A stretch of 64,000 bases of DNA, taken from NCBI GenBank assembly GCA_004322045.1, contig SCRN01000044.1, positions 1 to 64,000 of the forward strand. Direction: 5' to 3'. The DNA is from Paraburkholderia sp. (GTDB lineage Bacteria; Pseudomonadota; Gammaproteobacteria; Burkholderiales; Burkholderiaceae). Each line of letters opens with the position of its first letter. Within the stretch, counting starts at the first letter, position 1. The translations under genes were made by a program, and so were the position numbers. Below are positions 57,878 to 64,000 of the stretch, in pieces. The notes under the pieces were generated by a model. It was not told the DNA's origin and searched no databases. It worked only from the letters and a program-made list of their open reading frames with translations.

Positions 57878-59376
57878 CAGAAGCGCTCCAGGTTCGGAAA
57901 CGGCAGTTCGCCGCGATGAATGTGCATCGCGCCGAACTCGGCGCAGCGGTGCAGCGTCGGGATGTTCTTGCCGGGATTGAGCAACCCCGACGGATCGAAT
58001 GCGGCCTTGACCGCATGAAAGAACGCGATCTCGTCGGGCGTGAACTGCACGCACATCTGGTTGATCTTTTCGCGTCCGACGCCGTGCTCGCCGGTGATGG
58101 TGCCGCCCACTTGGACGCACAGCTCGAGGATCTTGCCGCCGAGCGTCTCGGCCCGCTCGAGCTCGCCCGGCCGATTGGCGTCGAACAGAATCAGCGGGTG
58201 CATGTTGCCGTCGCCCGCATGGAATACGTTCGCGACGCGCAAGCCGTACTCCTCGCCAAGCGCCGCAACGCCGCGCAGCACGCGAGCCAGCTCGCGTCGC
58301 GGGATCGTTCCGTCCATGCAGTAGTAGTCGGGCGAGATGCGGCCTACGGCCGGAAACGCGTTCTTGCGCCCGGCCCATAAGCGCAGCCGCTCTTGGTCAT
58401 CGCGCGCCACGCGCACCTCGCGGCACCCGGAGCGCGCAAGCAGTCCCTGAACCCGCGCGATGTCCTCGTCGACGTCGCTCTCCACGCCGTCGAGCTCGCA
58501 CAGCAAGATGGCCTGCGCATCGACCGGATAGCCCGCGTGAATGAAATCCTCGGCCGCGCGAATGGCGAGGTTGTCCATCATTTCGAGTCCGCCCGGGATA
58601 ATGCCCGCGCCGATGATGCCCGCCACTGCGGCTCCGGCCGTCTCGACGTCGTCGAAGCTCGCCATCAGCATCTTGGCGCACTGCGGCTTGGGCAGCAGCT
58701 TGACGGTCACCTCCACGACGATGCCGAGCATCCCCTCGGAACCCGTAAACAACGCCAGCAGATCGAAGCCTGCGCTATCGAGCGCGTCGCCCCCGAGCGT
58801 GACCAGCTCGCCCTCGATCGTCAACACGTCGACTTTCAGAATGTTGTGGACCGTCAGGCCGTATTTCAGGCAATGCACGCCGCCCGCGTTCTCGGCGACG
58901 TTGCCCCCGATCGAGCAGGCGATCTGCGACGATGGATCGGGTGCGTAATAAAGCCCATGCGGCGCAGCCGCTTGCGAGATGGCGAGATTGCGCACGCCGG
59001 GCTGCACGCGCGCCGTCGCCGCGATCGGATCGAGCGCTACGATGCGGGTGAACTTGGCCATCACGAGCAAGATGCCTTTCTCGATCGGCATCGCCCCGCC
59101 GGACAGCCCCGTGCCGGCGCCGCGCGGCACCACGGGCACGCCGTAAGCCGCCGCCACGCGCAGTACGCCGCGCGCCTGCTCGACGGTGCTCGGCAGCACC
59201 ACGCAAAGCGGTGTGCTGCGGTAAGCCGCGAGACCATCGCATTCGAACGGACGCACATCTTCCGTGTCGTGCAGCACTTCCAAATCGGGAGACAAGGCCC
59301 GCAGCGCGGCAATCAGCGCATCGCGATCGACGCTCGCCAGTTCGCCGTCGATCCGTTCGTCGTACCTGAAGCTCAT
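57877..59376 (-). CDS. glcD: Glycolate oxidase subunit GlcD (FAD-linked)
   Basis: This 499-aa catalytic flavin subunit oxidises glycolate, and also D-lactate, to glyoxylate or pyruvate. It has the FAD PCMH domain (VVPRGAGTGLSGGAMP, about residues 92-107, and SIGGNVAENAGGVHCLKYG). The C-terminal FAD-linked oxidase domain ends with GTITGEHGVGREK and DPSGLLNPGKN. The start at 59376 has AGGAA at the right distance. First gene of the glc operon, divergent from glcC with a 218-bp gap carrying two operator-like sites. Confidence 0.96.
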   Translation of the reverse strand: MSFRYDERIDGELASVDRDALIAALRALSPDLEVLHDTEDVRPFECDGLAAYRSTPLCVVLPSTVEQARGVLRVAAAYGVPVVPRGAGTGLSGGAMPIEKGILLVMAKFTRIVALDPIAATARVQPGVRNLAISQAAAPHGLYYAPDPSSQIACSIGGNVAENAGGVHCLKYGLTVHNILKVDVLTIEGELVTLGGDALDSAGFDLLALFTGSEGMLGIVVEVTVKLLPKPQCAKMLMASFDDVETAGAAVAGIIGAGIIPGGLEMMDNLAIRAAEDFIHAGYPVDAQAILLCELDGVESDVDEDIARVQGLLARSGCREVRVARDDQERLRLWAGRKNAFPAVGRISPDYYCMDGTIPRRELARVLRGVAALGEEYGLRVANVFHAGDGNMHPLILFDANRPGELERAETLGGKILELCVQVGGTITGEHGVGREKINQMCVQFTPDEIAFFHAVKAAFDPSGLLNPGKNIPTLHRCAEFGAMHIHRGELPFPNLERF

Positions 59377-59476
59377 TGACAAATTCCTGTGCAATTGGCG
59401 GTCAGCATGCGGCGGCACGCTAACGGCAGGGGCGATTGTTCCCGCGCAGCGCGGCGCTGTCTATGTGTCGACGCAC

Positions 59477-59487
59477 AGGTCCTACCA
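59477..59487. promoter_or_regulatory. Candidate GlcC operator, distal
   Basis: AGGTCCTACCA differs by one base from the TGGTNNNACCA consensus bound by FadR/GntR-type regulators (GlcC, LldR and PdhR group). It lies 101 bp upstream of the glcD start, a sensible place for activation of the glc operon. Confidence 0.5.
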
Positions 59488-59580
59488 GTTTTTGCGGTAA
59501 GGGTTTATCCCCCCTCTTCGTCAGTCGTGACAGGCAATAGCGGGAAACGGTAAGCTCCGTTCATCGGGTCATCTAGAGAA

Positions 59581-59593
59581 GTGGTCGGACCAC
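59581..59593. promoter_or_regulatory. Candidate GlcC operator overlapping the glcC start region
   Basis: GTGGTCGGACCAC is a perfect 13-bp palindrome containing TGGT-CGG-ACCA, the exact TGGTNNNACCA consensus of the FadR-subfamily GntR regulators. It ends one base before the glcC ATG (59595), so binding would block translation initiation or transcription of glcC, consistent with autorepression. Confidence 0.68.
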
Positions 59594-59594
59594 C

Positions 59595-60362
59595 ATGAAC
59601 GAAGTACTTTTGGAACCGGGGCGCCATGTCGCAGACGTGGTGGCGGAGCGAATCGAGCGGCTCATCGTCGACGGCGTGTTCAAAGAAGGCCAGGCGTTGC
59701 CCTCGGAGCGCCGCTTGACGGAAAAGCTCGGCGTCTCGCGCAGCGCCTTGCGCGAAGGGCTCAAATTGTTGCGTGCGCGCGGCATCATCGAGACGCAGCA
59801 CGGGCGCGGCTCGTTCGTCGCGCAACTTACGTCGCGCGAACAGACGATGCCGATGATGCACTTGCTGGCGTCGCAACCGCGCACGCTTTACGACTTGTTC
59901 GAAGTGCGTCAAATGCTGGAGGGCGAATCGGCACGCTTGGCCGCCCTGCGCGGGACGCCGGCCGATTTCGTCCTCATCACGCGCCGTTATGAAGAGATGG
60001 GGCAGGCCGAACGCGAGAGCCAAGACCCCGAAAAGCTCGCGCGCCTGGACTATGCCTTTCATTTAGCCATCTGCGAGGCGTCGCATAACCCCGTGCTCGT
60101 TCACACGCTGCGCTCGCTGACGGATTTGCTGCTCAGTTCAGTGTTCGCGTCCGTCAACAACCTCTATCACCGCGAGCCGCGCAAGCGCCAAATCGACCGG
60201 CAGCACGCCCGGCTTTACAACGCGGTGGTGGGCCGGTTGCCCGAGCAAGCGCGCCGGGCCGCCAGCGAGCACATCCGCAGCAACGTGGAAGGGTTGCGTG
60301 AAATCGAGCAAGAAGAACAGCGCCTGATCCGCTCTACGCTGCGTCTAGAAGGCTGGGCCTGA
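59595..60362 (+). CDS. glcC: GlcC, GntR/FCD-type regulator of glycolate genes
   Basis: This 255-aa regulator has an N-terminal winged helix (EGQALPSERRLTEKLGVSRSA, about residues 34-54) and a C-terminal FCD ligand-binding domain. The FCD metal/ligand residues appear in EVRQMLEGE, DYAFHLAIC and the C-terminal HARLYNAV. It is the divergent neighbour of glcD, as in E. coli, where GlcC senses glycolate and activates the operon. Two TGGT-N3-ACCA-like sites lie in the gap. Confidence 0.92.
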   Translation: MNEVLLEPGRHVADVVAERIERLIVDGVFKEGQALPSERRLTEKLGVSRSALREGLKLLRARGIIETQHGRGSFVAQLTSREQTMPMMHLLASQPRTLYDLFEVRQMLEGESARLAALRGTPADFVLITRRYEEMGQAERESQDPEKLARLDYAFHLAICEASHNPVLVHTLRSLTDLLLSSVFASVNNLYHREPRKRQIDRQHARLYNAVVGRLPEQARRAASEHIRSNVEGLREIEQEEQRLIRSTLRLEGWA

Positions 60363-60641
60363 GGCCGGGCAAGGGCCGGCGGCGCTTCAAACGCGCGTGC
60401 GGCCGCGCAGCGCCCACCCTGTCCCCACATCGTCCGACGGCGCACCGCGCGCGCGTGCCAGGCCGCGTAGGAAAACGCTGACAATGCGCCGCGAGCGGAC
60501 GACATCATCTTCCGCCGCCGCTGATTGGTGTCGGCATCGATCTGATCAATACTTTCATCAGACGCATGCACTGCGCCGCATTCCGCGGCGACCGGCCCGG
60601 ACGGTTCATGCGGCCCGACTTTCCAGCTGCGGAGGCTAACG
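60363..60641. promoter_or_regulatory. flhDC upstream region with promoter and inverted repeat
   Basis: A 279-bp region without a gene. TTGGTG (60525-60530), 17 bp, then AATACT (60548-60553) is a moderate sigma-70-type promoter for flhD (3/6 and 4/6). The inverted repeat TCTGAT-N10-ATCAGA (60541-60546/60557-60562) straddles the -10 and may be a regulator site. The transcript would have a leader of about 80 nt ending in a GGAGG Shine-Dalgarno. Confidence 0.45.
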
Positions 60642-60959
60642 GTGAACGATCGCGAAGTGCTCGAAACGATACGGGACATCAACCTGTCGTATCTGCTGCT
60701 TGCGAAACACATGCTCAACGAAGACTACGCGGAAGGTCTGTTCAAGCTAGGGTTGTCGGCGCAGTTGGCCGACATTGTGCACACGCTGACCCCGGCCCAA
60801 ACGATCAAGCTCGCGCAATCGGCCGATCTCGTCTGCGATTTCCGCTTCGACAATGCGGCGATGCTGATGGCGCTGACTTCGACCGGAAAGGGGCTCGACG
60901 CTACCGCCACGCACGCGGCGATTTTGCTCGCGGCAGCGCCTGCCAAGCAATTTTGCTAA
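60642..60959 (+). CDS. flhD: Flagellar transcriptional activator FlhD
   Basis: This 105-aa protein is the FlhD subunit of the FlhD4C2 master activator of flagellar genes. It begins with a GTG preceded by GGAGG. The family pattern is clear: EVLETIRDINLSYLLLAKHML, a helix-turn-helix-like middle (LTPAQTIKLAQSADLVCDFRF) and a short C-terminus ending in Cys. The gene is followed by flhC after 13 bp. FlhDC directs sigma-70 to class II flagellar promoters; those genes are not in this window. Confidence 0.95.
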   Translation: MNDREVLETIRDINLSYLLLAKHMLNEDYAEGLFKLGLSAQLADIVHTLTPAQTIKLAQSADLVCDFRFDNAAMLMALTSTGKGLDATATHAAILLAAAPAKQFC

Positions 60960-60972
60960 GAAGGAGCCTGCC

Positions 60973-61497
60973 ATGCCCAAGACGAGCCTGATCGAAGAAG
61001 CCCACGAAGTTTCGCGCGCCGTAGCATTGATCGAACTCGGCGCGCGCATGCAGGTGCTCGAGTCGGAGCTCTCGCTCTCGCGCGAACGCCTGATCCGCCT
61101 CTATCGCGAAGTCAAATCCGAATCGCCCCCCAAGGGCATGCTGCCCTCCTCGGCGGACTGGTACATGACGTGGCAAGCCAATATCCACGCGTCGCTCTTC
61201 TATCACACGTACTCGTTCTTGAAACAAGAAGCGCGTTGCTCGCACGTCGATTCGCTGACCAAGGGCTATCGCCTCTATCGCGAGCACTGCGCGAACGCGG
61301 GCTTGGAGGTGCACTTGGATTTGACCCGCGCCTGGACGCTCGTGCGCTTCTTCAACGGCGGGATCTTGGAGATGCATGAATGCTGCCGCTGCAAAGGCAA
61401 GTTCGTCTCCTACAAGCACGATCTGCCGCGCACGAAGGCGTGCGTGATGTGCCAGCCGCCGTCTCGCGCGGGCAAGAAAGCCAAGACGCTCAACTGA
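60973..61497 (+). CDS. flhC: Flagellar transcriptional activator FlhC
   Basis: This 174-aa DNA-binding subunit partners FlhD. The zinc-binding cysteines are seen in ECCRCKGKFV and KACVMCQPP near the C-terminus, and the ARMQVLESELSLSRERLIRLYREV segment is typical. Length fits the family. A good AAGGAG precedes the ATG. In relatives motAB and che genes often follow; here the next gene on the same strand is a large secreted-protein gene. Confidence 0.95.
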   Translation: MPKTSLIEEAHEVSRAVALIELGARMQVLESELSLSRERLIRLYREVKSESPPKGMLPSSADWYMTWQANIHASLFYHTYSFLKQEARCSHVDSLTKGYRLYREHCANAGLEVHLDLTRAWTLVRFFNGGILEMHECCRCKGKFVSYKHDLPRTKACVMCQPPSRAGKKAKTLN

Positions 61498-61809
61498 AAA
61501 CCTGCTGGAGTGCCCGCTCGGCGGCACTTGAAACCGGCCGGTCAAAACCCGCTCAACGCATGAGCCGCCGGTATTCGCGCGCGATAAAAAATCTGGCTCA
61601 AAAGCACGAATCATCGTCCGAATTCGGCGACTCGAAAACCGCGAATTAATTCAATAATCCGACGGTATCCACTTTCCCCGCCTGGCGCATTCGACGTTAA
61701 ACCCGCATAAGCGAAATGCGTCTTGAATGCGCACAGCGGGCGCCCTTCGCTTAGCCAACGAAACGATAAAACCGATTCGAGATTCACGCTACCAACATGA
61801 GGAGGCAGC
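61498..61809. other. Intergenic region between flhC and the large exoprotein gene
   Basis: About 312 bases with no gene; noticeably AT-rich in 61580-61680 compared with neighbours. A 10-bp perfect palindrome ACCGGCCGGT (61533-61542) lies near the flhC end. GATAAA (61765-61770) resembles a -10 box but has a poor -35. The exoprotein gene has its own GAGGAGG Shine-Dalgarno. No terminator hairpin after flhC is evident. Confidence 0.4.
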
Positions 61810-64000
61810 ATGCAATGCGCAATCCGCTCGCTCGCACCGGTCAAGCAAAGGCCTATATCGCAGGCGTGCACCGTCGTCGTCGCCGTGCTTGCATCGATGT
61901 CCGCCGCGAATGCGGGGACGCTTCCGCAAGGAGGGCAGTTCGTGGCGGGCACCGGCTCCATCGCCACGAGCGGATCGGCGCTGACCGTGAGTCAAAGCAC
62001 GGCGCGTGGGATCATCGACTGGAATAATTTCTCGATCGGCAGCGGCAACCAAGTCACGTTCAACAACGGCAATGGCGCCACGTTGAATCGTGTCACGGGC
62101 GGCAACGCCTCTTCGATACTCGGCTCGCTCTCGGCCACCGGCAGCCTTTACGTGATCAACCCGCAGGGCATCGTGGTCGGCTCGACGGGCGTCGTTACGA
62201 CCGGCGGCCGTTTCGTCGCATCGACGCTCGACGTCGATAACACTGCGTTCATGAACGGCGGCCCGCTCACGCTCACAGGCCCGTCGAATCAAAACGTCGT
62301 CAATCTCGGCAAGATCGGATCGACGCAGGGCGACGTCTTTCTCGTCTCGGCCGGCAAAGTGGAAAACGCGGGCGCCATCAGCGCGCCGCAGGGCACGGCC
62401 GAGCTCGCCGCGGGGCGCCAGATTCTGTTGCAGGACTCGTCCACGGGCAAACAAGTGTTCGTGCAAAGCGGCAGCAAAGGCACCGTGCTCGACAGCGGCG
62501 TCATTGCCGCCGCACAAGTGAGCTTGCAAGCGGCGGACGGCAACGTGTACGCCCTGTCCGGCAATCACGACGCGATTCGCGCGACGGGAACAGCCACACG
62601 CGATGGCCACGTCTGGCTCGTCGCCGATACGGGGACCGTCGAACTGCCGCAGGCGGTCACGGCCACGAATGCGGACGGTACGGGCGGCGCCGTCGACACC
62701 GTGGCGGGCACGCTCACGTTCTGCAGCAATTGCACGCCGACTGTCACAGCCGGCATGTGGACCCTCACGACGCCGGGCTACAAGATCGACGGCACGGCCG
62801 CAGCCGCGTTCTCGCGCAGCTTGAACGCCGGCACGTCGATTGATGTACGGACCACGGGCGCGGCCGGGAGCGAAGGCGACATCAACGTCGTGTCGAATCT
62901 CGCTTGGAATGGAAGCGCTTCGCTTGCGTTCGATGCATTTCGCGCGGTAACGCTCGGCAGTGGCAAGACGATCGCCAACACGGGCGGTGGCAATCTCACG
63001 CTGCGCGCCGATGCGACCGGCATCGACAACGGCGGCGGCGTACTGAGCGTCGGCACCATCGATTGGTCCAAGAGCGCCGGCATCGTCGCTATGTATTCCG
63101 ACATGAACGGAACGTACGTGCCGGGGACACTGGTTGGCAATCCCGGGTGGGTCAAGCCAGCGCTCGAGACCGGCATCGTGACGCAACTCACGGCGTATCG
63201 GCTCGTCAATTCGGTGAACGATTTGCAGAACGTCTCGCAAAACCTCGCCGGCAACTACGCTCTGGGCCGCGACATCGCGGCGAACGGCAGCGCGATCGCG
63301 ATTGGAAGCGCCGCATTCACAGGCCAATTCGACGGTCTCGGTCACGTGATCGATAGCCCGTCGACGGGCACCGCGGGCCTGTTCGCTCAGATCGGCGCCA
63401 CTGGCGTGGTGCGTAACTTGGGTGTGGCCAACAGCAGCATTTCATTTGGGCACTGCTATGCCGACGCCTGCACGACCGGCTTGCTGACGCAGCAAAACGA
63501 CGGACTCATCACACGCTCGTACTCGACGGGTTATCTCTCTTTCAACGATTTCGGACCCGGCTCGACCTATTCCGCGGGAGGCCTCGTGGGCCAGAACAAC
63601 GGCACGATCGCGCAATCGTGGAGCAGCGCCGGCATCAGCGGCATGCCCGACTTCACCGGTGGGCCGGGATCCGGCGATCTCGGCGGCTTGGTCGCGGACA
63701 ACAACGGCGCCATCACGCAGTCTTATGCGACCGGCGACGTCAGCGGCGGCGGCTGGGCGTTCGTGGGCGGACTCGCCGGCCGCAGTGGCGGCACGATCAC
63801 GCAGTCGTTCGCCACGGGCGCCGTCTCGGGCGGCGGCGGCTCCTACTGGTACGGCCCCGGCGGCGGCGCAGGCGGTTTGATCGGCGGCGGCAGCGGCGGC
63901 GACAGCACCGACTACTGGAATGCGCAAACGTCGGGGATGGCGACCGATAGCGGTGGCGTGCCCGCACAAAACGGCTTGACCACAGCGCAGATGAGCAATC
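61810..64000 (+). CDS. Filamentous-haemagglutinin-type exoprotein with GLUG repeats (5' part)
   Basis: At least 730 codons are present; the frame is open at the window end. A signal peptide (about residues 1-36, hydrophobic VVVAVLASMSAANA) precedes a two-partner-secretion haemagglutination domain. That domain has SIATSGSALTVSQST, GIIDWNNFSIG, FNNGNGATLNRV and the NPQGIVVG motif. Beyond about residue 540 come GLUG repeats (GLLTQQNDGLI, GLVGQNNGTI, GLVADNNGAI, GLAGRSGGTI) with Gly-rich linkers. Such proteins are exported across the outer membrane by a TpsB partner and act as adhesins or large surface proteins. No TpsB gene is visible in the window. Confidence 0.88.
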   Translation, partial: MQCAIRSLAPVKQRPISQACTVVVAVLASMSAANAGTLPQGGQFVAGTGSIATSGSALTVSQSTARGIIDWNNFSIGSGNQVTFNNGNGATLNRVTGGNASSILGSLSATGSLYVINPQGIVVGSTGVVTTGGRFVASTLDVDNTAFMNGGPLTLTGPSNQNVVNLGKIGSTQGDVFLVSAGKVENAGAISAPQGTAELAAGRQILLQDSSTGKQVFVQSGSKGTVLDSGVIAAAQVSLQAADGNVYALSGNHDAIRATGTATRDGHVWLVADTGTVELPQAVTATNADGTGGAVDTVAGTLTFCSNCTPTVTAGMWTLTTPGYKIDGTAAAAFSRSLNAGTSIDVRTTGAAGSEGDINVVSNLAWNGSASLAFDAFRAVTLGSGKTIANTGGGNLTLRADATGIDNGGGVLSVGTIDWSKSAGIVAMYSDMNGTYVPGTLVGNPGWVKPALETGIVTQLTAYRLVNSVNDLQNVSQNLAGNYALGRDIAANGSAIAIGSAAFTGQFDGLGHVIDSPSTGTAGLFAQIGATGVVRNLGVANSSISFGHCYADACTTGLLTQQNDGLITRSYSTGYLSFNDFGPGSTYSAGGLVGQNNGTIAQSWSSAGISGMPDFTGGPGSGDLGGLVADNNGAITQSYATGDVSGGGWAFVGGLAGRSGGTITQSFATGAVSGGGGSYWYGPGGGAGGLIGGGSGGDSTDYWNAQTSGMATDSGGVPAQNGLTTAQMSN

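Noticed and set aside
61533-61542. ACCGGCCGGT palindrome as a third TetR-type site
   Set aside because: Only ten bases, expected often in high-GC DNA. The flanks show no extended symmetry and no regulator gene is adjacent.
61789-63345. A 518-codon minus-strand frame opposite the exoprotein gene
   Set aside because: Arg/Asp-rich translation with no motif. The plus strand carries a signal peptide, Shine-Dalgarno and TPS domain.

Overview
The window is about 64 kb of high-GC DNA whose gene content and gene order suggest a beta-proteobacterium of the Burkholderiaceae (Burkholderia, Paraburkholderia or Trinickia-like). The main clues are the divergent phenylacetate block paaF | paaN-paaJ-paaG-paaI-paaK, the run rpe-gph-trpEGDC, the run hemA-prfA-prmC-grxD-ubiX, and flhDC. 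Genus-level placement is an inference. I see no insertion sequence, prophage, CRISPR array, tRNA or rRNA. Most of the window reads as core chromosome.

Layout. 0.1-6.9 kb: phenylacetyl-CoA catabolism, with a TetR-type palindrome in the paaF/paaN divergent gap. 6.9-10.3 kb: mltA, a tiny membrane protein, apaG, rpe and gph. 10.2-14.8 kb: the trp block (trpE, trpG, trpD, trpC), preceded by a leader peptide containing Trp-Pro-Trp and a terminator hairpin, which is an apparent attenuator. A likely promoter is embedded in the 3' end of gph. 14.8-16.4 kb: a CYTH phosphatase and ung. 16.5-23.4 kb, all on the minus strand: azoR, an M61 peptidase, dsbC, a UbiH-family hydroxylase, a cupin and a dCache-GGDEF diguanylate cyclase. 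23.8-31.9 kb: ychF, a glycosyltransferase/TetR divergon, ettA, a HAD phosphatase, an aminopeptidase P and a small membrane protein. 32.0-36.5 kb: hemA, prfA, prmC, grxD and ubiX. 36.7-50.7 kb: a DODA-like dioxygenase, an APC permease, a cold-shock gene with a long leader, an Hsp70-like ATPase, two MFS transporters, a TetR regulator, DUF1415, two methyltransferases, a small unknown protein and a MASE2-GGDEF-EAL protein.

51.0-60.4 kb is a complete glycolate-utilisation locus. It has the same order as the E. coli glcDEFGBA operon, with glcC divergent and two GntR/FCD-type operators in the gap. Glycolate imported by GlcA would be oxidised to glyoxylate by GlcDEF and condensed with acetyl-CoA by GlcB to give malate. 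60.6-61.5 kb is flhDC, the flagellar master regulator. It is followed at once by the 5' part of a large secreted filamentous-haemagglutinin-type protein with GLUG repeats, which runs off the right edge.

The least ordinary signals are regulatory: the trp attenuator and its coding-embedded promoter, operator palindromes beside TetR and GntR genes, a tandemly duplicated ribosome-binding/start module, a strong Shine-Dalgarno sequence in front of an ATT codon in a diguanylate cyclase gene, clustered TAACG repeats upstream of an unknown protein, and the flhDC/adhesin adjacency. I found no clearly new multi-gene system.
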